Source: Haliclystus octoradiatus (taxonomy: Eukaryota; Cnidaria; Staurozoa; Stauromedusae; Haliclystidae). From it: a DNA stretch of 64,000 nucleotides. The translations under genes and the position numbers were made by a program. Each line of letters starts with the position of its first letter. The stretch's first letter is position 1. Positions 36,112 through 48,514 of the stretch are shown here, piece by piece. The stretch lies in contig OU744450.1 in the NCBI GenBank assembly GCA_916610825.1, forward strand, positions 7,584,030-7,648,029. Reading direction: 5' to 3'. The notes below the pieces were generated by a model. The model did no database searches and had not been told where the DNA came from. It worked only from the letters and a program-made list of their open reading frames with translations.

Positions 36112-36113
36112 TA

Positions 36114-37331
36114 TATGCGTAAAGTAAAATGTCGTGTTGATAACATTTAGAGTTACAGCTCTGGCTTTATTTAATTAAAGCAGTAAATAAATTTTCAAAA
36201 TTGATCATTAAAAAATACTGTTTTACGATGTCAATAACTAAATACTCACCTGTTTGTTGATATTACTGATCACCCACACAATATCCTTCAATCGTCGTAT
36301 TTTCATTATAGCCAGCCTGAAATTGGTAGTCTATTGATTGCAGATCATCATAGCGTTGGTTGGTTGATAATACACCGAAAATGTTACCAAACTTGCTTGA
36401 ATCATTCTAAAAGCTTATATTTCGTTCGTTTATTCTGTCATATTGTCAATTTTTAATTATATATTGACGGAGAAATTGAATTTTGAATAAGAGCAATGTT
36501 GTATGTTGGAGATCTGATATTCCATTTCAAGTATTTCTTTGATTTTGATTATTTAAATCAAGTTTCAAAGCGATAAAAGTGCTTAAAATTTTCCATCGAT
36601 TGCGTCATGTTTTCTCCTTTCATTTTGTATTATACGCCCACAAAATGTCTTCATAATCATCACACAGTTCTTCAAAATAATGCAATCTATCATTTCTAAT
36701 TTTGTTACTCCAATTTGATCCAAAATAATCCCGTAAACATAACATTTTTGGTTTGCTTCGACAGCTTGTTTACAAAATGTTGAAATTCAAAATAGCTGAA
36801 TCAGCAAATTTTAATTTTTGTTCACACCTCCTTGTATTGTTCTTCGATGGCCTGATCAACCAACACGTAGCGAGTATGTTGGTCTTTAGCTGCAATAAAA
36901 ACTGTGCTGGAGAAGATAGAAATTCTTCAAAGTCAGCCAATAAATTCCACAGATGGTAGCAAACGTGTACAGTGGTAGGCATTGAAGGTAGAATGTTTTT
37001 GCAAATGGAACATCATTGGAAGATAATAATTTGGCGCTTTTGTGAGTGATGAAAGAACATTTGTTTTGAATAACTGTAGGGCATCTTTACAATGTGAAGT
37101 TCACTATTCATTTATTCAACACCCAGTGAGATTTCCCATTGTTTATTTGCTGAGGTGTTTTCTGTTTGTATTTCATCTTAGCCAATCAGTGACGCGTATC
37201 ATTTTCTTGCACATAAAGAAACGATGCGTGCAATCGAGTGCTGCGTTCGATGTTTCTCACGCGTAAGAAAAATTACATGTCTAGTCATAATTCACCTCTT
37301 GTCAATCGCACTTTCGCATTTAGAAATTAAA
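36114..37331. other. No gene recognised
   Basis: AT-rich sequence. Overlapping open frames at 36,753-36,982 on both strands and at 37,042-37,266 have no recognisable domain or splice context. Confidence 0.35.
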
Positions 37332-37792
37332 TTTGAGACAAATGACAGCGATAAAAGAGACATAATTTAGCAACGTTTCGTTATCTTCTTAATAACATCG
37401 TCAGGCGAGTGAGTGATATTGAAAATTTCATAAAATATATAGAGAAAACTAATTGACATAATTCTAATAGAGAAAAATATTAAAAAATGTAAGAACCGTT
37501 TTGATTGCCTCATTCATGAAATGCTAGCGATTCGGCAGATCAAGCCTACACTCAACACGCAATTAGACTCTGTTAAATCCCGGCTCTTTGTTTGATCACT
37601 GACAGTCTTCCGTATCGATGTCTGTGAATTTAATTTAATTTAATTTAATCGCTCTATTAGAATTATGTCAATTAGTTTTCTCTATATATTTTATGAAATT
37701 TTCAATATCACTCACTCGCCTGACGATGTTATTAAGAAGATAACGAAACGTTGCTAAATTATGTCTCTTTTATCGCTGTCATTTGTCTCAAA
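37332..37792. repeat. Inverted repeat (2 x ~142 bp) with hammerhead-like motif in each arm
   Basis: The arms 37,332-37,473 and 37,652-37,792 are almost perfect reverse complements, separated by a 178-bp spacer with a (TTTAA)n run. In the right arm on the plus strand, CTGACGA (37,720-37,726) is followed by GTTAT...ATAAC as stem II, then GAAACGTT (37,745-37,752). The left arm has the same on the minus strand (CTGACGA at 37,398-37,404). The layout suggests two Penelope-like terminal repeats joined head to head. There is no coding sequence. Confidence 0.75.
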
Positions 37793-38469
37793 ATTAATAA
37801 GTAAAAATTTATTAATCAGAAATTAAATTATTGTTGAAATAAAAAGCAGTTTCATTTCTTCATCAGTCCAACTGAAACTTTCGACATCAGACGATGTAAA
37901 AGAAGTGGAAGAAGAACATTGGTGCCCCATCTTTGATCAAAAAAATCACACGCTCCTGTTGCTATGATCACGCTACAAAAGAGGGCATGCACTGTTCAAC
38001 ATAGTGTATATATATAATCCTTCAGTGTAATCGCTAACCTATCCGGTATGATTTTGACTCTGATTGCGCAATACTTATCAAAGGATGATTTTTACCTGGT
38101 ATAGTATAATCTAGGTCTTAGTGTGATATATTGTGTTTATAATCACGTTTTCTATTCACAATTCTATTTACAAATATTGAAATCTCGCTGGGCATTAAAT
38201 AAAAAGAAAAATTCATCGAGTCAGTACACATTTTATCCACTCGTTGTTTGCATCATCAAACCAACTCGTTCGAGAACCTCGCTTGTTCGTTTTATAATAC
38301 TTAACAACTTGTGAATGAAATACGGACGGACGCAATACCCATTAAAGTAATCTCTATATACATCATACTTTTAAACAAAAATTACAATCAATAATTATGT
38401 TTACAAAAAATTAAACACATCAAGAAGTAGATGTTTAAATCGTGATAAAGAATAGAATATTACATATAA
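37793..38469. other. No gene recognised; probable 3' flank of TRMT44
   Basis: Sequence downstream of the TRMT44 stop. A polyadenylation signal could not be fixed by eye. Confidence 0.35.
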
Positions 38470-41400
38470 TTAATTGTCCCATTTTTGCCTTTTTTCCTTG
38501 GTAGGTAGTTCTTGTATCTCGCTGTCACCGTGTGCAAATTTACATTGTTCACTTTTTAAAGGACATCCATCAGGATGTGACATGAAAAACCAACAGAGCT
38601 TTGTTTTGAAACAGATTTTGTTGTTGTCATCAGCTCGTGAGACTTTTTTTCTTTTACCTCGCATTTGAAGTTTAACTTCTTTTTCACGATAGTCTCGAAG
38701 TGAAACCATACCTTTCACAACTAAAAAATAACATATTAAATTATATTAACAATATAGTCTACTACATCATGCATGTGAACTGGCATTGCAATCATTAACT
38801 AATCATTAATACATCTCTGTCATCAGCACTGCCTAATCATATTATATGTCGGGTTATATGTATGCTTGGTTGGTGTAAAATATTGAGTTAAAGGGGCAAA
38901 AATGACCGGTGGGCTCTACGCGCTCAGAGTCACGTGCGTGTTTGTCGTTTCAGCATTGTTTCTGTGCCTGAAAACATACTGAAACTTGAAATTTGAAGAC
39001 GAGCTAAGAAATGACTGACATTGATCGTCGAATTTACGGTAAGCTTAATTCAAGTTGAGAACCATGAGACTCTAAAGAGGCTTATTTCATCGCATGTATC
39101 AATTTCTCAATCCCATTCAACTATGTTTTTACCAACTGTTTAATTAGTTTTTTCTGTTATCTACAACAAAATCCCAGTAAACAATCTCAAAAATTGATCT
39201 GAATGGAGAAAACCGTTTGTGCTTGGTTCAGTCTTGGGATTCTGTGGCCGATTGATTATTATTGCTCCAAACAAAAAATGAATTATAGTGGAACAACACT
39301 GGAATCGTTCAGTTTATTGGAAGCTGAGATAGCCAGATTAAATCGTAGAGTAATTTTCAATAGAAATTCTAACCAGTATGAACAATTCCAGACACCGTGG
39401 TAAGTATATCAAAAGTATTTCATTCAGAAGACTATATGAAATCTGTTAAACATTAAAAGGAAGCTTAATTACCAGCATTACCTTTTAGAATATGCGAATG
39501 GTTTCTAAAAAGAGTTTTCAATCCTCCACATTGACATTTCATAGCATTAAGCATTGATGGATCTAATTGTGCAACAACTTCGCCAATGGTTATAACACCT
39601 AGAAAGAAAAAATTAAACAATCAATCATACAATGTTTTCAAATTGGGATTTATTGATTGGCCCTTGGCCTGTTTCAATGCTATACATGAGATAATGATGA
39701 GTTCCTCATTGGCTTAGAGACGGCGCCTTTGTTTTCGAAAATAATGTGCAAACAACACTGCTACTAGTTTGTGGAGCAACGAAATGAAACAGCTGCAAAA
39801 ATCGTTAGAGCTGAGCTGAGTCATTTACTACACCAGCAATTTGTTTGTTTTAAATAACTTCTTAAAAATGATATTAAATAGAAAATAGAAGATCATTTGA
39901 TTAATAAAATATGATAGAAGATGTTGTGTACGGGTTGAAAACTGACACGAAACCATCTAATATGTGCTGCTAACAAAGGTATGCTGTTTAATATATATAA
40001 TCATCCAAACTCTTCTTTACAGTTTTGGATTACTTTTTGCCTTAAGAACATTCAAAAGCACAAATTGCATTTTGCACTCATCCTAGCAATGTCGATATAT
40101 TTCGTAAGACAGATTTGATTAGATCAAAACCTTGAATTGAAACTGAAACAAGATGAGTATGTACCTATTGTTATGTGATATCGATAGGCTAGTTGGGCAA
40201 TCGTAACTTCGGACACGTCATGCGCAAATAAATATACTTTTTACTTATAGAACAAAAATAGTTTGATTTTGCATTATGTGAATGATTTTCAAACGTTTTG
40301 GTATGTGGTACAGGCTACCTTATTAATGCCACACAGGAATCACCTGTGCCTAAAAAAATCGTTTGTTTTTTAAATCAACACATTCATGCTTGAAACAAGA
40401 ACATGCCATGTCCAATAAAGCTAGAAAATATGTTTTCATTTAAGTATACATTTTTTAATGATACTTATTTTGATAAAATAAATCATTGAAGATTTTTGCA
40501 AATTCCCAAGCATTTCTATTAATACAGAGAGGAATTTCCTCAGAAAGGCGAATTACTTAACCGAAATATAGAGTTAGCCAATCAATAACTCACCACCGGC
40601 ATTCCAATCCTTCCATTCTACGCCACTTGTTGTTGTTCGATTATTGTCGTCACATGTTGAACACTCGCCAATGTCTGGGTTCTTTTCTTTTGAATTGAGT
40701 AACATTTTTGTAATAGTACTGATAACAGATATTTTAATGGATGGATCGATTCGAGTGCAATTGCGAATTGGTTCATAACTTTGCCGAGGTGCAAAATTTG
40801 TATCCTTCTCTTCGACATGTGCTTCTTCGATTTCATTTTCGAATAGTTTTAATGAAATTTTTCTGGATTCAAGAATTGATCTAATCTTTGTGATAACTGT
40901 GCTTTGTTCTTCTTTGTCGTATATTCTAGTCTTTCCAATATGACAAACCTTTAAGAGAATTCGAGTATTTATTAGGAAGAATAAACAAACAAACTGGTAC
41001 AAAAAAAACACTGATGAATTCCACAGAAGTTTGCCTCAGAACAATTTTGTGCACATGAAACATGAAACTAGACAAAAAGGCAATTACTATCTTATATTAT
41101 CTACTCGATTCTTGGATGCGGACTTACATGGATGGGTTGCCCTGCCTTGCTGCAAAATCTATGCAAGGCTGATGTTAGGAGACATAACGAAGAAATGAGT
41201 CAGAGACAACATTATTCTAGTTTCCTGAATGTTCCCCCAGCATTCCCAAGTGCACAAAACATGGAGAAAGGAAAAACCGGCCAATTTCATGTCTTTTTAC
41301 AAATGAAAATATTTATTTTTTTCAATAAATATTATATCAATTTGGCTTCTATGCTGTCCTAGTGTTCTTCTCATGCTTATATAGAAAACAAAGTATTTTC

Positions 41401-41878
41401 TCAGGCCAGAACTACTCTAACTTTCGATTTCGTAACTGAATCCTGGCCAAAAGTCAAATCCGACGATTCGATTGCAAGAGTGTCTACTTACCCGTTTGGT
41501 TGAAGGTATTCTCAGAGTGTCTTTTTCGACATTGAATCCACATTTCACCCCTACCTCTTCAACAAATGACAAATACGTTTTGTACTGCGCAGCTTTTACA
41601 CCACTTCTTTGAAACTGAAAAAAAAACACAAGCTTTAATTTTAATACCAAATTTCAGCTAGTTTAATCCGTTAGTATGGTTTTAGTCATGCACAACGATT
41701 GCGATAGACTTGGCGTATCATTTAGCTAAGCTAGATCAAGTTATCTAACTTAATGAGGAGATGTCGAACAAAGCATGCTTGAAAATCTGATAATGTTGAA
41801 GATAGGATCATACTTACTTTACCGTTGAAATCATGAAAACAGCAAGGTAAAACAAAGTAACGACAACTGTACGAAGAT
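38470..41878 (-). CDS. TRMT44: TRMT44, tRNA-Ser (uracil-44-2'-O-)-methyltransferase, last five recognised exons
   Basis: Exons in gene order: 41,818-41,878, 41,492-41,614, 40,594-40,948, 39,482-39,598 and 38,470-38,720. All have AG acceptors and GTRAGT-like donors (GTAATG once), and the phases agree throughout. The peptides follow TRMT44: YFVLPCCFHDF, AQYKTYLSFVEEVG, LRIPSTKR joined to VCHIGKTRIY, EPIRNCTRIDPSIKISV, then IGEVVAQLDPSML with CQCGGLKTLFRNHSHIL. The C-terminus is a CCCH finger, KLCWFFMSHPDGC...CKFAHG (Cys spacing 9, 6, then x3-His), as in animal TRMT44. The enzyme uses S-adenosylmethionine to make Um44 in tRNA-Ser. Exons for the N-terminal part of the methyltransferase are not seen; a Polinton starts 148 bp upstream of the first exon found. 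Confidence 0.9.
38890..39010. promoter_or_regulatory. Possible promoter inside the last TRMT44 intron
   Basis: A locally GC-richer patch with TCACGTGCGTG (an E-box/CACGTG core) and CTCTACGCGCTC stands out from AT-rich flanks. It is followed by an ATG and a short open stretch on the plus strand ending at a consensus donor. It may drive an antisense or nested transcript. Weak evidence. Confidence 0.25.
39013..39402 (+). CDS. Possible plus-strand exons nested antisense in TRMT44 (unrecognised)
   Basis: ATGACTGACATTGATCG encodes MTDIDRRIY and ends at GGTAAGC (about 39,041). Further on, a protein-like stretch with LESFSLLEAEIARLNRRVIF and NSNQYEQFQTP ends at GTGGTAAGTA (about 39,402). Both donors are strong. 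The acceptor between them could not be placed with a matching phase, so an extra exon is needed or one of these is false. The family was not recognised. Confidence 0.25.
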
Positions 41879-42026
41879 CTAAAATCATAAAATATTAAAT
41901 TTATTGAATATTTATCGAATATTCAAGAGACAAAATATCACGAATGTTTTTAGTAACATTCACTGACTAGATAGTGTCGTTGGGTTTCAGTTTAAATAGT
42001 GGGCAGCATCATTCTATCTAAATGTT

Positions 42027-42452
42027 AGTAGATGGTGAAGGAGTGTGACGTCATGCTTTTGGACTTTGACCCCTGTCTGAGAGAAAGGATAACAAAGGAG
42101 TGATGCATCTGAGCAAAGGTGTGGTATTTTGAACAAAGGAGTGGTATTAATGTATTGTTTCGGTAGAGATGAAGGGTTACCGCATGGAGATGAGAGAAGC
42201 CACCCGGGTAATGAAACCAAGAAGTGGTACAATGGTAATTAAATGACTTGTAGGGTATGAGATCAAGAGGTTACCGTCTCGAGAACAAAGAAGTGGTACA
42301 GTAACAAATAAGTGGTGCAACCCGAACAAAAAGGTGGTGCATTTGAACAAAGAAGTGGTGCAGTTTGAACAAAGGTGTAGTACAATGGTGATAACCAGAA
42401 GGAGAAGTGACAGTGTTACAAAGGGTGGTGCATTTGAACAAAGAAGTGGTAA
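42027..42452. repeat. Polinton left terminal inverted repeat
   Basis: Reverse complement of the right terminal repeat. Near the tip is a palindrome-like GTGACGTCATG. It then contains an array built from a unit like GAACAAAGAAGTGGTGCA. Similarity to the right repeat stops at about 42,452, where the DIRS-type element begins. Confidence 0.88.
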
Positions 42453-42482
42453 TATAATGAATGGAGCAAATATTCTGTCAAT

Positions 42483-44749
42483 ATGCCTCGCAACTCGAGA
42501 AACTCACAAGATCCAAGGATGGTGGAATCAGAAAACTCAACTCAACATCAGTCGGTGGTGGCGCTGTCAGCTGGAGATCGCCAATCGCTAATTGACGCTT
42601 TGGTACCTGCAGTAATTGCAGCAATATCAGGCCCGACAGATAATACTGCCTCACGGAACGAAACCAATGTATCAGGTCAGTCACCTCAAGACAGTCAAGG
42701 TATGTGGCCTTTGCCTTCATTTGTTCCGACATGACTCTATCCAATCAACGGGGGCAGGCGTGACGTCGACCATAATAGCACCGTCATCCATACCATCGTA
42801 TGTATCTGTAGCTACGTTGCCGATGGTAAATCATCATCATCATCGTCAATTTATTTATTTTACCTCAAATTCTACATTCACAAAAAAAATTGTGAAGTTG
42901 CCAAAGGCATGTTTTACAGAATGTCGAGCAATGTATATATGTAAATAATGTAGTTTAAGTTTTGTATATATGTAAATAATGTAGTTTAAGCTATGTGTAT
43001 ATGTATTTGATATTATGCTATTGTTATTGCTAAAAGTTAATTTAAAATGTACTGTACATTTCTGCCAAATTCTTAGATGATAGCCAAGCTTTAAATAAAT
43101 GTCTGTTGTTAATTTTTAACATTTCAGCATTGGTATCCTTTGAAAGTTCATCGTATAATTTGCCATCAACTCTTACAACTGAGAATTTTTCCCCATGCTA
43201 GATTGTATCTTGCAATTTCAAAGTCATGACGTTTCCCAGCCCGTGTGTTGCTACTTTTGAATCGGAATGACTCTTATATATATGCTGGCGCTCAGCTGTG
43301 TTGCACTTGCCATGCAATTTGTGTAGCAGAGACGAGGCTTTGCTGCCGTAGTGATTTTATAAGCATCTTCATTTCAGAAAAGCATTCGAATGAGCTGAAT
43401 GACGGTTTCTTGTGAAGCACTAGCCTGATTGCTTGACAAAAGGATTTATCTATGCGATTTTGAAGTTGTTTCGTAAGGGAGCATAGGAGTGAATAGGCAA
43501 AAGTATAATTTGGTACGATAAACACTTTTATAAACGAAAGTTTGCAATTTTCAGGTAAAAATGATTGTAGTCCTGCTATGCAGGATGCTTTGGCGGACAC
43601 TTTGTTACATATCGCGTCAACATGTTCTTTGTATGTTAGTTTATTTTCAAACATCACTCCCAGAAGTTTTAACTGTTTCTGTGACTTGAGTTCAATGCCG
43701 TTAACAAGAATTATGGGTGACATAGAGCCTAATGCCATATACTGTGTCTTCTTGTTGTTCAATAACAGCTTATTACTTTCAAACCATGATACAACATCCT
43801 TGACTCCAGTGTCGATGTTTTTCTGAAGAATAGGTTGGCTTTTTGCAGAACAAAATATTGTGGTGTCATCTGCATACTGTCGAATTGAGCATGTCTTGCA
43901 GAATAGGAATAGATAATTTGAAAACAGGTTGAAGAGTATTGGCCCCAATATGCTGCCTTGTGGGACACCAGACGGTACATTTTGCCAGTTGGACATTTCT
44001 CCACCTATTCTCAAATGGATTCTATGAACAGATGGATGTGATGAATAATCAGCTGATGTGGCTGGATTAGTTTCCATGTGAGCTACAAAGGCATCATTCA
44101 ATAAACAATCAACCTTTTGTTGTTGGCCCAGGTTGCCCACCCGTATCAATAAAAATTGTCACGCAAGTACTGAAATGGCACATTTGTAGAGCTGGAAGAT
44201 TTACTATCTTGGAGTGCGATAGACGGTCCACAGGAGCATCACATGGCTATGGATGGCAAGGTGGTGTGCGCGTCGACGACACGTACCCAACGTCGAAAAA
44301 TTGAGGACATCGCTACTTGGGTGGAGGTGGAGGCTTTTAGTGTGTTGGTTATGATAATGACCAACTATTTCCCGCACCTTTGGAAGGATCGTGCATTCCG
44401 TGAGCACACTGCCGCCACCCAATTGAGCGACTGGTCGACTTTAAACAGTCAACTATACAGTTTTTATACGGCAGGCTGTAGTCCTCGCAATTCTCTTGAA
44501 ACTTTAAGCTACCGTTCTGAAACAACGAAGGTAATACCAACGGAGTTCCCGACGTGCCGAAATTGGAATAAAGGGCGTTGCCAAGCATGTTATCCGAATT
44601 GTCGCTACAATCACCATTGTGCTTTATGTACCGGTCCTCATCCAGTCATGGATTATCCGTCCCTTAAGGAAAGAAAACCAACAGACCGCAAACGAACCAA
44701 TGATGAACAGCAACCAATGTCTTACTACCCTTTGGCTAAACGTCGGTAG
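42483..44749 (+). pseudogene. DIRS/Ngaro ORF1 (gag-like), interrupted by a LINE
   Basis: The start MPRNSRNSQDPRM lies within the first copy of the direct repeat. The C-terminal part (44,243-44,749) has CRNWNKGRCQACYPNCRYNH followed by CALCTGPHPVMDYP, the cysteine motif characteristic of DIRS-group ORF1, and a basic tail. It would package element RNA. It is split by the LINE at about 42,830-44,110 and treated as a fossil. Confidence 0.78.
42830..44110 (-). mobile_element. 5'-truncated LINE nested in the DIRS-type element
   Basis: On the minus strand the frame 43,292-44,080 contains SGVPQGSILGPILFNLF, the catalytic QYADDTTIFC, WFESNKLLLNNKKT, LKLLGVMFENKLT and a C-terminal thumb-like region. 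These are RT motifs of the CR1/Jockey/L2 class. The endonuclease and RT N-terminus are missing. The 3' tail is (GAT)n at about 42,829-42,843, as in the LINE at 32,015. The right boundary is approximate, because the frame runs a little way into flanking sequence. Confidence 0.85.
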
Positions 44750-44755
44750 AATATT

Positions 44756-45730
44756 GTAGAATTGTACTGAGATCAATTTTCAGCTGTATTGTTTAACAAG
44801 TTCACTATTCCTGATTAATGCAATTACTGTATTCTTTTTCCTATATATAATTTGTTTTCTATTGTTCTATATGTGTTACGAATATCATTTGAAAAAGGTG
44901 ATTAACTCAGCGTTAATATTGTCTTTGTTCTGTGTCTCATTGGGCTGCGAATGAATGAATGTCTGCATCTATCCGTTGAGAACTAATAGGCCAACAGAGT
45001 GATTTATTGCCGTATAAATTCTATGAACTCTATAACGGTGGGCAGTCAGGCAAGCAGCATAGTAAAATCGCGATCCCAAGGCGGAGAGTTCTATATATGC
45101 CTAAAAATTGCATGTCTCTTGAGGCTCTATAATGTTCTATTCCATAACAAAACATAAATAATTATAATAATTAAATTGATGGATTACCAGATAGAGCAAA
45201 CAGCCAAAGTTTTAAAAGGCTACTATTAAGAAAGCTGAATGTTTCGTTAAATGTGCTAGCCTCATCCAAGAACTAATACTGGTCTCGTTTCCACGTAGAT
45301 AGACTGCATCCACAAGCCTCTTCAGGTTGAGCAAAAAAGCTACGCTATGATTGTCAATAAAAAAATATATATTTTGATTCATTAGTATCCGTATAAGATC
45401 GCTATTTTAATCGCAACAAAGCTTTTATATTTGTATTTAAAACAACACACAGATGTTTGTCTTTGGCATTTATTTCGATATTATGGAGAGTCTTAGTTTG
45501 ATTGCATTCTATGACCCGGAGACTCACCAACGAGTAGGTCTTAGAGCAGGATCCAGATGGAAACCTTTGCCCCCTTGAGGAAGAACGTGAGATTTACCAG
45601 CAACAACAAAAAAGAAAAAGAAAATTAGAAACAATAACACACAATGCTTAGGTATGTGTATATCAAAGTATAATAAGCCGGTGTTCACATATTGGCGTCC
45701 ACGTCCAGGGGATACATAGTTAAGTGAGGG
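44756..45730. other. Spacer between DIRS ORF1 and RT; no gene recognised
   Basis: AT-rich sequence without recognisable coding blocks. It may include a further small insertion, since the spacing between ORF1 and RT is long for the family, but no ends were defined. Confidence 0.35.
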
Positions 45731-45949
45731 GCGTCCATGTATTGTGTGTACTCTTCAAGAAACTGTTTTCTTCCAAGCACGCTAGTTTTTGAGTCGTTCT
45801 TTCCTAGGCTACACAGTTTTAGGATTGGGAAACAGCCATTATTCAGTAGAAATCTACCGTTTGAATCCCTTTTATGGCATGTGAGGCATTACCAGCACCA
45901 CAATCCGTGCACCAATACTTCATTCATTTCGCGGCCTGATCACATGGAG

Positions 45950-47480
45950 CAATTATCACTAGGCCCTATTAGCTTTGCTCATCAGTTTTTTCCATTTCAT
46001 TTGATCTTAGCTATGGGACCGGATGGTTTGCCTACCGTTGCAGCCATTACTCCGCTACAACCTGGCCAATTTGCCCGTGAGTTGCGCTCCTATCCTAACC
46101 AATCTTAAGTCTCCTATGTCGTAAATGGTTTGCTAAATGGATTCCACCAGGGTTTTCAAAATAATCGTACATTGAAATCTGCAAAGGGGAATAAGCATTC
46201 AGCCGCTGAAAACCCACACACTATTGATGAGTATTTGAAAAAAGAAGTTGATCTGGGGAGGGTCGCTGGGCCCTTTCACTTATTGCCTTTGCCTCACCTT
46301 CACATCAGCAGCTTCAGTGTCATACCAAAACGGGGTCAGCCCGGAAAGTGGCGACTCATTGTCGACCTGTCCTCTCCTCATGGCCTTAGTGTTAATGATG
46401 GTATTGATCCAGAGGATTATTCTCTTCAATATATCCATGTGGATCAGATTATTCGAATGGTTACTAGACTTGGCCAAGGGTCATTAATGGCCAAATTTGA
46501 TGTGGAAGCGGCCTACCGGAATATCCTGGTGCATCCGGACGGCCGCTATTTTGCTTGGAATGTCATGTCGGGATCAGCTTTACATTCACCTAGCATTACC
46601 TGGGTTGCGCTCTGCCCCATAATTATTCAGTTTTCAGTTTTGTCCACTATTTGGATCATTTTATCCTTGCAGGGCCACCTAATTCCACAAAATGCATTCT
46701 CGATTTTCAACAATCGCTCCACAAGTGTGCAAGCTCCTAGGACTACCTTTGCACCCACAGAAATGTGTAAGGCCATCAACAGTCATGGTAGTGTTAGGGA
46801 TCGAATTAGATTCTGTTCATCGCATTGCTCGGTTACCTAAGGATAAATTTGATGCTCTAAAAAATTTATTGCAATCATGGCAAGGACGTCGCTGGTGCAA
46901 TAAAAAGCAATTATAATCTCTTATTGGACACCTCCATCATGCAGCTAAGGTGGTATGGCCAGGGAGCACTTTTGTGCGTCGAATGATCGATCTGATATCA
47001 TGCTTTCGTAAGCAGTCACATGCAGTTCGCCTAAATGTTGAATTTCGGAAAGATTTAGATTGGTGGCATCAGTTTGTTTCATCTTGGAATGGAGTCAGTT
47101 TCTGGTTGTATCTGGTGTTCCTGTTATGGCCGATGTAGAAGTTATCACTGACGCTTCAGGCTCTATTGGAAATGGTGCTTATCATAATCACCAATGGTTC
47201 AGTGGTACGTGGAATGACATCCACAGCTCGCATTCCATAGCTTTCAAGGAATTGTTTTCATATAGCAGCTGGGAATGTATGGGGACACCAATGGGCACAG
47301 CAGCATGTCTTGTTTGTTTCTGACAATGAGGCAGTAGTTCATGTCCTAAACTAACGCACTTCAAAATCACCTCCGGTCATGCATATGCTTAGATAATTGT
47401 TGTTTGCCGCTGCAAAAGTCAATTTTTTTTCTTCTTAACACATTCAGGGCATCAATAATCTCATTGCTGATGCTCTTTTT
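45950..47480 (+). pseudogene. DIRS-type reverse transcriptase and RNase H
   Basis: RT blocks seen are ITPLQPGQFARELRSYP, DEYLKKEVDLGRVAGPF, HISSFSVIPKRGQPGKWRL, VDLSSPHGLSVNDGI and AKFDVEAAYRNILVHPD. RNase H-like sequence follows, with EVITDASGSIGNGAY. The block order is that of DIRS-group pol. Broken at several points. Confidence 0.85.
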
Positions 47481-47499
47481 CGTTCCAATTGGCAGGAAT

Positions 47500-48514
47500 T
47501 CAAACGAGTGGCGCCACTGGCTCACGCTGTTCCAACCACAATACCACCAGAGGTCATCAAAGCATTGAACGTAGCCTCTTAGAACGGCAATGTCACAAGT
47601 ACCTACTTAATGGACTGGCTCCATCAACTAGACGAACATATGCTTCTGCTCAGCGCAAGTTCTTGGAATTTTGCACTACCTTTAACTATATTCCTACTTT
47701 TCCTGCAAACGAAAACACACTCTGTGGATTTATAACACATTTGGCCAAAACGATTTAACATCCATCGATCAAGGTGCATCTTTCAGCTGTCCGGGCTTTA
47801 CACATCGAGATAGGCTTTGCAGATCCCTTGCAAAATACTCCTCGTTTGCTGCAAACATTCCGTGGTATCAAGCGACTACAATGCTCTACACCCTCAACAC
47901 GTCTACCAATCACTGATTCCTTAATGTTAGTTATTTTCCGCTCTCTGACGATGGAAAAACCCGACAATGTGATGTTGTGGGCTGCTTGCAATCTTGCCTA
48001 CTTTGGTTTCCTTCGTGCAGCAGAATTAACCACACCTAGTCTCACCAGCCTTGATGAAACCATCCATCTGCAATTGTCAGATATGGCTTTTGAGGATAAA
48101 CCATATCCAACCTGCCTCCGCTTATGGATCAAAGTATCAAAGACTGATCCGTTTCGAAATGGTTGTCACATTCATATCGGTCGTGGCTCATTCCCTCTTT
48201 GTGCTGTTACATCAATGGCTAAGTATGTACGTCTTCGTGGTTCTTCCAGTGGCCCTTTCTTTATGCTTGAAAATGGCCAACCTCTAACACGTCAACTATT
48301 GATTTCATGGCTTCATTCTATCTTCTCTTCGGCTGGAGTTATTGGGAATTTGTCAAGCCATAGCTTTCCTATTGGAGCTGCTACAGTAGCAGCAGGCAAC
48401 GGTGTACCGCACCATTCGATTCAAGCTCTAGGCAGGTGGACCAGCAGTGCCTTCATGGGATACACCAGAAGTACTGCAGAGGAATTAGCAAGTATGGCCG
48501 GAAAGATAAGCTAG
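47500..48514 (+). pseudogene. DIRS-type tyrosine recombinase
   Basis: An N-terminal SAM-like part (LLNGLAPSTRRTYASAQRKF) is followed by the catalytic domain (LWAACNLAYFGFLRAAELT, SKTDPFRNG, LSSHSF, LGRWTSSAFMGYTRS). In this family it would integrate circular element DNA by recombination, which is why no integrase or target duplication is expected. Part of a broken element. Confidence 0.85.

Noticed and set aside
37845-37885. CTGATGA followed by GAAAC on the minus strand, a third hammerhead candidate
   Set aside because: Only six bases separate the two blocks, so no stem II can form.
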